From contig NW_023590248.1 of assembly GCF_901709675.1 (NCBI RefSeq), forward strand, positions 1 through 64,000: DNA of 64,000 nucleotides, in the 5' to 3' direction. The notes under the pieces are model-generated. The model saw only the letters and a program-made list of their open reading frames with translations. It ran no database searches and had not been told where the DNA came from. The DNA is from Syngnathus acus. Lineage: Eukaryota > Chordata > Actinopteri > Syngnathiformes > Syngnathidae. Below, piece after piece: positions 34,916-48,100 of the stretch; within the stretch, counting starts at the first letter, position 1; every line of letters begins with the position of its first letter. Both the position numbers and the translations under genes were made by a program.

Positions 34916-35640
34916 TTGTGTGTCTGCGCCCTCTTGTTGAAAGGCTTATCCGTCTATCCGTGGATTTTGGTTCTCTGCTGCTGTTGTTGTTGTTGTTGTT
35001 GTTTTTGTTGAATAACGATCGTCCGCAAAAACGACACTGGGTCCCCATTGTGACCTGCAGTGAAAATGAAAGAAATGTCACGTTTGTTTTCAAAATTTGC
35101 ATTATTTATTCAACTGTTATTTCTTTTTTTTATGGACATTTATTGAGCGCGCAGCCATGCCACTCGAGACTTTCCAAGACATTTCATGTGGGGAATTTTG
35201 TCCCTAAGTGGATACTTTTTAGTTATTATCAATTTGACCAATAGTGAACAACTATGTGTCTGTGCTCTTGTAAAACAAACGTATCGTTGTGGAAGAAGCC
35301 TTGAACGTTCTGACGACTCCCCCGCAGCAAAGCCAAAGGAGTGTGATGAGTCCAAAGTCATTTTTCAATTTGTTCGCCATTGCGGTGTGGTGCTGTCACG
35401 TGTCTGCCCGTCGGAAGGAACGACTCGGCCCCGCCCCCTGGTTTCAGGCAACCTTGGACTCGCAACATAAGGAACAAGCAGCGGTGCCGTTTGTTTGTCT
35501 GCTCCCTCTTGTTGAAAACCGAGCCCCCTTGTTGCTTAATACTGATCAATTGCTTCCCATTGTGACCTGCAGTAAAAATGAAAGAAAATGTCACGTTGGT
35601 TTTCAAAATTTGCATTCTTTATTAAGTACATTGTCAATAG
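34916..35640 (+). repeat. Diverged direct repeat pair
   Basis: Segments near 34916-35115 and 35487-35640 share 'tctgc(g/t)ccctcttgttgaaa', 'cccattgtgacctgcagt' and a 'tttcaaaatttgcatt' stretch. They look like two copies of one older repeat. I do not recognise the family. Confidence 0.5.
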
Positions 35641-36359
35641 AATTGCCACTCGGTTCCATTTCACTCAATTGCAGGTTTCTCTGCACGGGTGGCAAATAAG
35701 TCACCCCCTTCTCCTCAAATCGAGTCACTTTGCTACAAAGTAGGATGAGCTGGCCAGTCTACACCGAGTGTTTACAAGCAATGCCGAAAGGAAAAGGCAC
35801 GTTCACAGAGGAGTTGAATCAAAGATTCAATAAAAAATATGATACTTTTAATGATCCTATTTATATTATAGATATTATGAATAAAAAGTATTCTACATAT
35901 GTTTTGTGCTTTTGCATTCGAGGCCTGCGAGGCTCAATTGGAGACGCTTTCCCTTCATTTCTCCCAGATTCATTTGCTCATCGTCTCCTCGTTCATTTTC
36001 ATTCAAAAGCACGTCCGCTAAATGTATTTTCTCATGTTCTCTGAAAATCAACACGAATTCTGAGAGGCGTGAATGGAAAAGCTTCTGTAGTCTTGTGTAT
36101 ACTTGAACATAAATTGAGTGACACCTCATTGAATTCCAACTTTCATACTTGGATTTAATTATTTGTATTTACTGTTAAACGAGTTGACTGCTTTTCGCTG
36201 TTGTTCCCTTCCAGAACATTTACAAAGTCACAAAAACAAAAGGAATCAAAGGCTTTTTTTTTTTTTTTTTTTTTTTCCTTTTGGTTATGCACACACGCGC
36301 GCGCCACTCCCCACGTCGCTTGAGAGTGCTTTGAGATGACTACCTTCGAATGTGACGTT

Positions 36360-36527
36360 TTTGATGTGTGGGCGTGGCCTGCCTTTGGCTCGGAGCAGGG
36401 TGGACCAAACGTTCATTTTTCCTCTGTACTTGAACCACTGGCTACTCGCAGTGAGGCGACTTATCATTTATTTTCTTCCGACAAGAATCGTTGCGACCCT
36501 CAGTGAGAGGGGGGATTTTCCTCCAAC
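36360..36527 (+). promoter_or_regulatory. Probable promoter and 5' UTR of the lectin gene
   Basis: A GC/KLF-type box (gggcgtggcc, about 36369) lies ~160 bp upstream of the start codon. The ATG at 36528 has a favourable context (A at -3). No clear TATA box was found, and an upstream non-coding exon cannot be excluded. Confidence 0.3.
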
Positions 36528-36588
36528 ATGTGGGAAGAATTAAACCGTGTTCTTCTCCTGATTGGCATATATTGGGCATGTGCTTCAG
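36528..36588 (+). other. Exon 1: signal peptide
   Basis: ATG then MWEELNRVLLLIGIYWACAS, a short N-terminus followed by a hydrophobic core and a small-residue cleavage region (ACAS). The donor gtaagc follows at 36589. It ends in phase 1, matching exon 2 at 38682. Confidence 0.8.
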
Positions 36589-37973
36589 GTAAGCAATTTG
36601 TATCTTTAGTCCATCGAAACAACAGTAAAGAGCTGGAATGTACTGTACTGTGAGTTAGCACGACTGCATCTGCTTCTATTCTAACATTACGGTGCCTGAG
36701 AGAAAAAAAATAATCATTGCAATGTCACACATTTGGACGACAAACACTTTGAGGAACTTTGAAGAATCCTCATTATTCGGACACTTTGATGTAGTTGCTG
36801 TGTACGTCAATTGTCCCGGACCGGACCTTTCTTGTTATCGAGGCTTGCCTTTATCATCATCATTTTCATCATTCATGTGGGAAGCTGTTGTGTCCGAACA
36901 TCCGAGCAACGTGACTTTGAAATGACGAGCTAAAACCGTTGAGTCAAGTGTCTTTGCGTTTCTTACGGCGGCAAACGAGCCCCGCTTGTGAATTTTAAGT
37001 GCGCACTGGCTGTCAGGATGACGTATTGAAGTTGAGCATATAACTTCAAAATATCCAATCTAAAATTGGCCCTTTTATTTTGGAAGCCGAATGTGTTTTT
37101 ACTGGGCTTTTCCTTCCATCTCTTTTTTCCGTGTATACTTTTGTTTTTCTTTCGCTCTGTTATTTTTTATTTTTTCTATTTTTTTATTCCTAAAACATGG
37201 GCACGCTTGGAATTCAGGAGCGGCTGATTGGACTTTGTGACACTTAGATGAGTTGCACCGTTAGGGTTTAAGACACAGAATGACAATAAGACACAAGAAG
37301 AAGAATAAATGATATATAATAATAATAATAATAATAATAATGATAATAGTGATCATAGTGATAATACTAGTTTAATAATAATAAAAGTAATACATTTATT
37401 ATTATTAATAATGATAATGATAATAATAAATAAGAATAATCATTTCTTACACCCCTTTATACAATATATTATGCACAAGTGTATATAGACAAGATATTTC
37501 TTGGCGCCCCTATGATACGAATATTTTCATGATTTATATGAGCTAATTATAATGAATAATAATCAATCATTATTAGTCATTATTATTAATAGTTTCTTAC
37601 AGTCCTTGATAGAGTATTAGCAATAATTTCTTACAGCCCCTTTATACAATAGATATTTCTTAGCACCTCTGTTATAAAAAAAATCATGGTTATTATGATC
37701 TAAATATAGATTATAATCATTATGTTATATTAATTGTAATTATATTATTAATAATACACCTTCGTGTCTGGTCTGTTATCATCACACACCAAAAAGTTGC
37801 AACACAGTTGTGCAGTTCATAATATCGCTGTGCATCATCAAAATGTGTCGGCATAATGTTTTCAAAGATTGCAAAATTGAGTAGGAGACTCTCAATGCGT
37901 GTTCATTTCTGCTAGTGAATCGCAGGGCGCATCTGAATAATTGCATTTGCCCCTCAGAGTCCATGCTTATTAG

Positions 37974-38011
<38 letters not shown>

Positions 38012-41000
38012 GCCCGCAGTTTAAAAGCCCTTCTTCTCCATGAAACAGTCAGGCCTGGCTTGTTTGGCTTTGTACTTTGATATAAGGAAGGGCGGGCGGG
38101 CGGTTGGTCTTCTTGAGCTAAGAAGGGGGGAGCGGTCCAACTGTTGCAACGTGTTCCATTCGATTGAGTTGCGTTGTGCTTTAGCACCCTCCAGTGGTGA
38201 AATGTGCGATGACCTGATTTGAGTTTAGCTCATTGGTCATCGATATGCCACACGTGCGTAACTGGTGGGTGGGGTATTTGCTGAGGTTGAAGATGATGAT
38301 GATGATGGCATCTTTTAAGTGGAACAACTTGCACCATTGGTGGCTGACGACATACTTTTTGCCCCACTGTACATCTGAAGCTGAGTATCATCACTTTGGG
38401 GCCATTGTGTGCAATCCTTGGCAGGCGTAAGTGATGCTTTTATGCAAACAATCAGCAGCTCCACGTTGCTGCATGGCGCTGGCTGAACCCAAAAATGGAG
38501 GACAGGCATGTTTTTGGAAGGGGCCAAAGCGACAATGGGCGTTGGCCCCCCCCATCCCCCCTGACAGAATCCTCGTGCATTTGGTTGAGATGCCCCCAAT
38601 GAAGAGCACAGAATAAAAACATGCAAGTGTTCCATCAGTGTGCTCTGATCTGTCCGCCTGATCCCCAAATTGTGCCTTCAGCCAACAAGTGTCTTTCCGG
38701 GTGGCTCGAGCACGACTCCAGCTGCTACAAGAAGGTGGTGACGCCCAACGGTTGGTTGGGGGCCCGGCACCACTGCGTCTGGCAGGGCGGCGACCTGCTC
38801 TCCATCACCACCTCGGCCGAGGAGGACTTTGTGAAGCGCACCATGGGCAACACCCGCTTCTGGCTGGGACTCTCCAACCAGGTGAGACGGAAGCAGTCGT
38901 GGACTCTGCAGCGACAACTGGAACTGTTTTCTTCTTTCCCCCCCAGAAATGCGACGACGTCTGGTGTGGCTTTGAAGGCGGGAGCCAGAAGCTGATCTGG
39001 TCCGATGGTGAGACAACGACATACACCAACTGGACCTCAGACCAATTTAAAAGGTAAGAAGTCACATCTTCGCATGCTGTTGTCAGGCGGACACGCGTAA
39101 AGGTTCTGGAACCAATTTTGAGAACGAGCACTCAAGGAAAAATAGGAAAATGTTCCTTTTTATAATCTACCGACAGCACCGACGTCGCGTCCTGCGCCTA
39201 CGTCAACCAAGGAGTTAAGTTGTCGCCTGGGAAGTGGAGGTCTGGCTCCTGCGCTTCCTCGTTGGCCTACATGTGCAAACGGCCGCAGAGTAAGTCTGCA
39301 CGTCCGTGGTCACGTTGCTGATGAAAGGTGAGATGCGCAAACGGGTCTTTTTTTGCAGGCTGCCCGGAGGGACGGACGTGTACCTTCAATAGTGTTACTG
39401 CTGTAATGAAGAGTGAGTTGCAGCACGCTTATTTGCGCTTTAACCATCTCGTCATGGTTTCCTCCTCAATGTTTTTCCTTGTGGCCTCAGCTTCCGACTG
39501 CGACGATGGCAACTTCCTTTATGGCGATGATTGCTATCTTTTTGACACGACGCATAGAAGTTGGGAGGAAGGCGAGAAGTTTTGTCTCGCCCGGCGAGGC
39601 CACCTGGCTAGCATACACTCTGAGCAAGATGCCCGATTCATTACTGGTGAGCACCGCCACAGTCGTCATTTGGCTGAAGCTCTTCTTGCCCTGAAGCTCT
39701 TGTTCTCCTTCCTTTCATCAAGATCACTCATATTACTATTCTACTTGGATGGGAGAAAAGAAGAAGGGCAACAACTACGGGTGGACTGACGGAACAGCTT
39801 CTGTAAGTGGATTGCTGAAGGCCTTTGGAAAAGTCATGTTGCAGGCATCCGTCTTGTCTCGAGGCATCGGGCAGCCGCTTACAAAGTATTGGCGATCTGA
39901 TTTTAGAGAGGAGGCGGTTAAGATGATATATCATGGACGGTCTTTAGGTCTTCAGGGTTAGTTGCTTTGTGCACATTTTCCCCAGACATTTGGGTTGCCA
40001 GGGCGGGCACCATGTTTTATTGCAATGTTCATACTACTTTGACTGACAGGGTTAGTTGCTCTGTGCATGTTTTTCCCAGACATGTATTTGGGTTGCCAGG
40101 GCGGGCACAATGTTTTATGGCAATGTTCATACTACTTTGACTGACAGGGTTAGTTGCTCTGTGCATGTTTTTCCCAGACATGTATTTGGGTTGCCAGGGC
40201 GGGCACAATGTTTTATTGCAATGTTCATACTACTATGACTGACAAAGTGAAACCAACAACCAAAGTGAAACTTTAATGAGAGAAGGTACGAAAACGGTGC
40301 AAGTGAGGAAATGCGGCGGGAAGATGACTACATCGAATGCAACACGCTAAAGTTCTGTCCAAAATCTCGTCCGCAGGACTACGGAAAAGTTGTCTACAGC
40401 TCCAGTGGTGACTGTTCTAATTTGCATACCAGCGAAAGGCTGTACAGAAACTGTAATTGCCGCTGGACATACCCACCGGTCTGCAAAACAGGTGCAAACG
40501 TCCCTCCCGAGCGCCCCTTTTGGATGCGTGAAGCATTTGCTCATATTCGCTCCGCTTTTTCTGCAGCCAAGCGCGGAGGGCCTCCACAGCTGCCACCATT
40601 AGTCGGCCAGCCGGGTAGGTGTCCCGCACTGCCGCCGTCTTGCGCTGTCTTACGCCGTCTGGCTCGCAGACTGGACTCAGAAATGCGGCTGGTGGCTGGA
40701 CAACTCCGAGAGCGACTTCTGCTACCTGATGATCCGCCAGCCCACTAAGACCTGGCAGGAGGCGCAAGACGACTGCCAACGCCTCCAAGGGAACCTGCTC
40801 AGCATCACCGACGACCATGAGCAGACCTTCGTACGCGGTAGGCGGCCATGAATTGAAATATTGGCCATGAACAAGTTGTTGTTGTTATATGTTCATTTCG
40901 AACCTATTTAAAACATGAAAATAGGAAAATAAAACACCACTTTAAAGTGCCATATCTAAGTCACTGAAACAAACAACCCAAAACCGCCAACAACAAAGAA

Positions 41001-42067
41001 TGCTCGAGTGTAGTCAGTCTGTGTGTAGTCAGTTTTGTCTTTTTTTTCCCCTCATACATGTTAAGGAACCAGTTTTTCGACACTTTTTTTGGAACACTTG
41101 TGTTTGCCCTATTTTCATGCTCATTTTCCAGACCATTCCATAATTTCACCCCACAAACGACGGTCATACCCTTACTTTTTATCGCTGTTAAGACTTTTCC
41201 ACTCTGAAAATTCTCTTCCTTTCTCAGATGATAGCCACCATGCTTGCCTTTCCAGAAACAAATTTATACCTTTTATACCTTGCTGTGTACATATAATTTG
41301 AGCCGTCTTGTGTTTGATCACATCCCTGAGTGACAAAAGTTTGTCGGGTATTATAAAAAGTGCGTTTGTATGCTCCTTGTTATTTTTCCTATTGCTTGCC
41401 TTATTCGGTGTTACCCCGTATTTCCACGCAGTAGTTCAGATATGGCAGTATCTGGAGTCCGGACTGCTTCTTGCTTTCCTCAGAATTGCAATAACCTTTG
41501 ACATTTTTGTTTTTACATGATTGATTAATGTGTGATTTCCAGCAGCTTTTTATTGTCAACAGTCACGCCCAGGAATTTTCTTTCAGAAACCCTTTCTTTC
41601 ATACCATTGTCAATTTTCACTTCGATTTATACCTGACAAATAATTTTGTTGTTGGCAGTTTGGTTTTACATTAAACCACGTATTCATTTCTGTGGTGATT
41701 GTTGGTTTCCATAAGCTGCTGTAAATTGTCCCCAGCGCAATAGATGTTTGTATCATCATCATTTCATGATGTTGGATACACAAGTCGTTGAAGAGGACCA
41801 AGGGCAGAGGTTGTTCACCTGTTATGGGATACATGATCTCCAGACTTTTTACAAATTGCTGCCTGTTGCTTAAGTAGCTCCTCAGCCAGTCCATGATGCC
41901 ATGATTTACTGGGTCAAATGCTTTTGGTTGATGATCTATTAAGATCCATTAGTGTCCTTCCGGAATCCATATTGACTGTCAGCTAAAAGCTTTTTTTTTT
42001 TTTTTCTTCAATCTCGTTTTCTCGTTTTTCTGTGAACAGTTTTTTTTAATATATAGATCAGTTTTAT

Positions 42068-42100
<33 letters not shown>

Positions 42101-45100
42101 GCAATATCCGCATTTTTTTGGTCAGATGCTGGTTGAGGTCTGATCCCTCAGCCGTCTACCCTGTTTCAGTAGCTCCAATTTGTGTTTGCAAACCGCACTG
42201 TTATTGCTGCTTTGGTTTTAATATTTCTCGATGGTCCCCCTGTCTAACTCAATTCCTTTTGAGCTGAGAAAGTCGATCACCCGGAGCTCAACGGATGACG
42301 CGTCCTCCTCACTCGGCTCCTCTTGATGATGTCGTTCATTCTGGTACAGGTTACATCAAGGCTCTGATGAAAGCATCCTCTCTGTGGTTGGGCGCCAATG
42401 TCGCCATCAGTGACGAAGGCAGCACGTGGGCTGACGGAGCCTCGTTCACTTACGTCCACTCGACTTCAGGTCTGTCGGAGACGGTTGTCTGCTGCAATTT
42501 GGAGGAACGGAGGAGCACTGAGATCTTCTCTCCCGCCCCCCAGGTACCCCCGATGGAAATTGTCTTTCCTTCCTCACTGGCAACGGCAACTGGCACTACG
42601 ACTCGTGCAACAAGAAGAGAGGTTACGTCTGCAAGAAAAGAGGAAATGGTAAGTGAGAGGCAGCGCCCCACCGACTGTCATCGCCCCTTGACGTCTGTGC
42701 CTTGATGTCTCTTTTTCTTTCCTCTTGCAGTAAAGGCTACGCCGGCTCCTGAGTGTAAGTCGCCTTCGACTGCGTTGAAAACAATGACCCTGGAGTCACA
42801 CCATGCCAACCAACAAATTCTGTCCTTTTTCGTTTTTATGAAGTACTCAGCCATGTGTTGAATGTTTTTTGCATCGTTTTACCTTGTACAACGGCACTTT
42901 GGTTGTTTCTGAAGCGCCAAGGTGAATGTTCCGGAATCCTTTCAAAATGTAAACGTCTCTGATGCCATTGGGCTAAGCTAACCAAGTCGAGTCCCGGATC
43001 TTCCAATTTGCCCGAGAAAATGTAGATTTGGCCAGCCGTGACCCGCAAATTGCCCTTTGCTCAAAATGGTGGACTGAAGGGCAAAAACAGGAGTGTGCTC
43101 TGATCTGTTCCCCAAATTGTGCCCTCAGCCAACAAGTGTGCTCCCGGGTGGCTCGAGCACGACTCCAGCTGCTACAAGAAGGAGGTGGTGACGCCCAACG
43201 GTTGGCTGGGGGCCTGGCACCACTGCGTCCGGATGGGCGGCGACCTGCTCTCCATCACCTCCTCGGCCGAGGAGGACTTTGTGAAGGGCACCATGGGCGA
43301 GGACACCCCCTTCTGGCTGGGACTCTCCAACCAGGTGAGACAGAAGCGCAAGCGGCCGTCGACTGCTGCGACAAGTGGGACTGTTGTTCTTTTTCCCCCC
43401 AGAAATGCGACAAGTTCTGGTGTCGCTTTGAAGACGGGAGCCAGAATCTGACCTGGTCCGATGGCGAGACAATGAATCACACCAACTGGGCCTCAAATCA
43501 ACTCGAAAGGTAAGACGTAACTGCTGTTGTCAGGTGGAGGAGCCAATTTTGAAAAGGGCCATTTGGGGAAAGTGAAAAAAAAGAAAAGAAAAATGGGAAA
43601 ATAATTGCTTGTGTCTTTTCTCCCGACAGCGCCGACGTTGCATCCTGCGCCTACGTCAACCAAGGGGGAAGGGGTGAGCCCGGCAAGTGGCGGTCTGGCT
43701 CCTGTCTTTCCTCGTTGGCCTACATGTGCAAACGGCCGCTGAGTAAGCCTGCACGTTTGTAATCAGGTTGACTTTGAAAAGAGAAAAGCTCCAACAGGTC
43801 TTTTTTTTTGTGCAGACTGCTCGAAGTGTAAGCCCAAGTGGTCCCGCTGTAGTGACGAGTGAGTTGCAGCACACTTATTTGCACTTGAACATCTTGTCAT
43901 GGTCATGTTTTTCTTTGTGGACCCAGCCTCCGACTGCCACGAAAACACCTTCCACTATGGCCACTATTGTTATCATTACGAGAAGACGGTTAAAACCTTT
44001 GACGATGCCGAGAAGTTCTGTCTTGCCTGGGGAGGCCGCCTGGCTAGCGTCCACTCCAAGAAAGAGGCCCAATTTGTGTATGGTGAGCACCAAGAGGAAC
44101 CGCCGCAGTCGTCATTTGACTGAAGCTCTTCTTGCCCTGAAGCTCGTGTTCTCCTTCCTTTCCTCAAGATCACTCGCAAACCTTACAATCTGCTTTCGTG
44201 GGACTCAAGAAGGAGGACGACGACTACGAGTGGAGTGACGGAACAACTTACGTAAGTGAAATGCCTTTGAAAAAGTCATTTTTCAAAATCTGAGCTGGCA
44301 AAGTCCAAATTTGAGTAGGATAAAAATAAAAGTGGACATAGGAGAAATGTTGCTCGAGGCTTCAAATTTTGGATTGTTTTGGAGGGGAAATGGGCAAAAC
44401 TTGGGCGCGATTGCCGAGGAAGGGCGTTGGGAAGCCGAGCAGACAGAGTCCAACATGCTCATGTCGTCCGCAGGACTACAAGTGTAAAAATGACACCAAG
44501 GGGGACTGCGCGTTCCCAAATTCTGTTGGGGAGTTGAGTGCCAGCTCCTGCACAACGGAGCGGCCATTTGTCTGCAAAACAGGTGCAAACGCCCCTCCCG
44601 AGCGCTCCTTCTGCACACATCAAGCATTTGCTCATATTTGTAAACACCATTCCCCCCTCTTCCCCTACAGCCAAGCACGGAGGGGTTCCACAGCTGCCCT
44701 CATTAGTCGGCCAACCGGGTAGGTGTCCCGCACTGCCGCCGTCTTACGCTGTCTTGCGCCATCTTACGCCGTCTGGCTCGCAGAATGGACTGTTACATGC
44801 GGCTGGTGGCTGGACGACCCAATCAACGACTTCTGCTACCTGATGATCCGCCAGCCCACCAAGACTTGGAAGGAGGCGCAAGCCAACTGCCAACGCCTCC
44901 ACGGGAACCTGCTCAGCATCACCGACCGCGATGAGCAGGTCTTTGTGCATGGTAGGCGGCCATTTGTTGGTGTCACGAATGAATGGATGGACGGATGGAT
45001 GGACGGATGGATGAATGGATTGATGGATGAATGGATGAATGAATCGAACAAACGAATGAATGGTGTCGTTCCAAAATGCGCCTCATGGGCTCAATGAGCG

Positions 45101-48100
45101 GGTCAGTAAAGCGCATCTCTGGAAGATCCACCTAAGAGCACCCCAATCCACTGACTCTTTCAAAACCGGACTTAAAACTCACCTCTTTACTCTAGCATTT
45201 CCGTAATTCCTGTTCCCATATCCTGGTTGTCGTCCAGTTGTTTTATACTTGTCCTTGCTTTGTTTTCTTGTTTTTACTTGCCATGTAGCACTTTGAGATT
45301 CCTCCGAATGTAAAGTGCGTTATAAATATAATGTATTATTATTATTATTAGATCCTGTTCCACCTTTGCCTTGGGTCCACAGGTTACGTCAGGTCTCTGC
45401 CCTCTCTGTGGTTGGGCGCCGATGTCTCCACCACGGAAGATGACGCCCAATGGACTGACGGATCCCCGTTCACTTACAGCCACTCGAGTGCAGGTCGGTC
45501 TGAAAGCATGTCTGATGCTTGTCGGCTGCACTTTGGAGGAACGGCGCAGCGCTGAGATCTTGTCTCCCTCCCTCTAGGTGACCCCGAAGAGGGGAAGTGT
45601 CTTTCCTTATTCACTGACAGCGGCGCCTGGAAGCACGACACGTGCGACAAGAAGAGAAGCTACGTCTGCAAGAAGATGAAAAAAGGTGAGTAAGTTGTGA
45701 TGCTCCGCTGGCCGTCATCGTGCATTGACGTCCGTCTGTGCCCTGACGTCCGTCTTTGCCCTGACGTTTGTCTTTGCCCCGACGTCCGTCTTTGCCCTGA
45801 CGTCTGTCTTTGCCTTTCCTCTTGCAGGAGTGGCAGAACCTTTGCTGTCTTCTGACGGTAAGTAGCCTGACAAAATTAGTCACAAATTCTGTGCAATTGT
45901 TCTTATTTTATTAAGTACGCAAATGTACTTGAATGTTTTTCGCGTTGACTCGCATGTGGCAATGTTTGTTTCACAACCGTGCTTTATAAAGGTGATTTTT
46001 TTTTTTAGGGATCATTTAGAATTGTAAACGTCTCTGATGCCATTGGGCTAACCCAGTGCTTCTCAATTATTTTCTGTGATGCCCCCCCCCTAGGGAGAAG
46101 AAAATATTTCGCGCACCCCCCCCTTCCATGTTATTAACATTAAAAAAAAACAAAAAATAAATAAAAAAAGATCAACTTACAATAAAGAATAACTTTATTA
46201 TTAACATTGTTTTTAGTCTGTAACAGATCAAAGTGCATCACTGCCTGAAATTAAAAAATAAATTATAAGTATTCAAACTATAAACATTCTTGACCAACTG
46301 CCATTTTATGATGAAAAAAATACATCCATCTATCCATCCATTTTCTTTACCGCTTAGTCCCCACGGGGGTCGCGGGCGTGCTGGAGCCTATCCCAGCCGT
46401 CGTCGGGCAGTAGGCGGGGGACATCCTGAACCGGTTGCCAGCCAATCACAGGTCACACAGAAACAAACACCCATACGCACTCGCACTCACACCTAGGGAC
46501 GATTTGGAGTGCTCAATCGGCCTACCAAGCATGTTTTTGGGATGTGGGAGGAAACCGGAGTGCCAGGAGAACCCCCACGCGGGCCCGGGGAGAACATGCA
46601 AACTCCACACAGGGAGGGCCGGAGGTGGAATCGAACCCGCACCCTCCTAGCTGTGAGGCGGACGTGCTACCCAGTGCGCCACCGAGCTGCAATACAAATA
46701 AATACAAAAAAAATAAAATAAAATAATAATAAACATACATAATATTAACAGCAATAAATAAGATTCAATTCAAAGTAATCAGCAACATTAACTCAGGAGC
46801 ACAATATATAAAAGAATGTAACCTACAAAACAAAAATGAATAAAACAATTTGTGCTGTTCTTTAATCAAAATGAGGCAGCATTCCACGGCTGCAGGTAGT
46901 ATCAGCTCTTCTGCAATGGTGTTTTTTTTTTTTGGTTTTTGTTTTGCACTGAGCAATATGGTACGCTGCTTTAAACGATGCTTACAGTGCTTGCTGATTG
47001 ACTAAAGTAGCATTCACAAAGTGGGATGATTGTTGGCAACCCTGCTCAACATTTTTCCACGGTGTCCCACTGCACTTTTTTTCGCCTTCTCTGTGCTGTG
47101 TGTGCGAACGTTCCGTGCGCTCTCCACTGTAGAGCGGAGACTCCTTGCGCACACTCTTCCAGTGATACCGCCACCTACTGCAGTGGATGTCTAATTACCC
47201 TTTCATCCAGTACAGCCAAAAGAAAAGCATGTTCCCTGGTGTCACACGCGCCCCCCTTGGTATCGCGCCGCACTGGGCTAACCTATCAAGTCGAGTCCCG
47301 GATCTTCCAATTTGCCCGAGAAAATGTAGATTTGGCCAACCGTGACCCGCAAATTAGCCTTTGCTCAAAATGGTGGACTGAAGGGCAAAAACAGGTGTGT
47401 GCTCTGATCTGTTCCCCAAATTTTGCCCTCAGCCAACAAGTGTGCTCCCGGGTGGCTCGAGCTCGACTCCAGCTGCTACAAGAAGGTGGTGAAGCCCAAC
47501 GGTTGGCTGGGGGCCTGGCACCACTGCGTCTGGGAGGGCGGCGACCTGCTCTCCATCACCACCTCGGCCGAGGAGTACTTTGTGAAGGACACCATGGGCG
47601 AGGGCACCCGCTTCTGGCTGGGACTCTCCAACCAGGTGAGACGGAAGCGCAAGCAGTCGTGGACTCTGCAGCAACAACTGGAACCGTTTTCTTCCCCCCC
47701 CCCCCCCAGAAATGCGACGACGTCTGGTGTCGCTTTGAAGGTGGGAGCCAGAAGCTGACCTGGTCCGATGGCGAGACAATGAACCACACCAACTGGGCCT
47801 CAAATCAACTCGAAAGGTAAGCCGTAACAACTTTGCATGCTGTTGTCAGGCGGAGACGCGTAAAGGTTCTGGAACCAATTTTGAGAAGGACCACTCAAGG
47901 AAAATGCCTTTTTTTTTTATCTACCGACAGCGCCAACGTTTCGTCCTGCGCCTACGTCAACCAAGGGGGAAGGGGTGAGCCCGGCAACTGGAGGTCTGGC
48001 TCCTGTGATTCCTCGTTGGCCTACATGTGCAAACGGCCGCTGAGTAAGCCTCCACGTCTGCGGTCACTTTGCCGTTGAAAGGCGCAAACGGTCTTTTTTT

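Larger units (their letters stand above)
34772..36527. other. Upstream region of the lectin gene; no gene seen
   Basis: 1.75 kb without a convincing ORF. It contains a (TGT)n tract near 34976-35010, a diverged repeat pair (below), a T-run near 36256-36278 and the likely promoter just before the first coding exon. It starts with ccttaata, the 8-bp sequence also found before the right hAT copy. Confidence 0.6.
38682..42754 (+). other. Lectin cassette 1 (CTLD 1-3), exons 2-13
   Basis: CTLD-a exons: 38682-38881, 38947-39053, 39177-39289 (CLSGWLEHDSSCYK, FWLGLSN, AYMCKRP). Linker 39359-39412. CTLD-b: 39491-39646, 39723-39802, 40377-40491 (CYLFDTTHRSWEEGEKFC, PPVCKT). Proline-rich linker 40567-40614 (GGPPQLPPLVGQP). 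CTLD-c: 40670-40837, 42350-42469, 42544-42648 (CGWWLDN, SLWLGAN, GYVCKK). Micro-exon 42731-42754. The last b exon is more diverged than in cassettes 2 and 3. The a-domain has TNW followed by TSDQF, not EPN. Confidence 0.85.
43129..45857 (+). other. Lectin cassette 2 (CTLD 4-6), exons 14-25
   Basis: CTLD-a: 43129-43334, 43403-43509, 43630-43742. Linker micro-exon 43816-43827 (alternative end 43858 breaks frame). CTLD-b: 43927-44082, 44169-44251, 44474-44582. Proline-rich linker 44671-44718. CTLD-c: 44784-44951, 45383-45493, 45578-45685. Micro-exon 45828-45857. All exons match cassette 1 or 3 in order and phase, with length changes that are multiples of three. Introns are also similar, so the cassettes arose by genomic duplication. 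Confidence 0.85.

Noticed and set aside
35730-36044. 104-codon ORF upstream of the lectin gene
   Set aside because: Low-complexity A/T-rich composition, no domain, no homologous module; likely chance.
42295-42705. Single-frame ORFs over lectin exons (also 43028-43513 and 47026-47820)
   Set aside because: They read through introns or in shifted frames; the spliced model uses other frames with good GT/AG sites.
43816-43858. Calling the lectin gene a pseudogene because of the shifted linker exon
   Set aside because: All other exons are open and phase-compatible, and an in-frame donor at 43828 offers a simple rescue.
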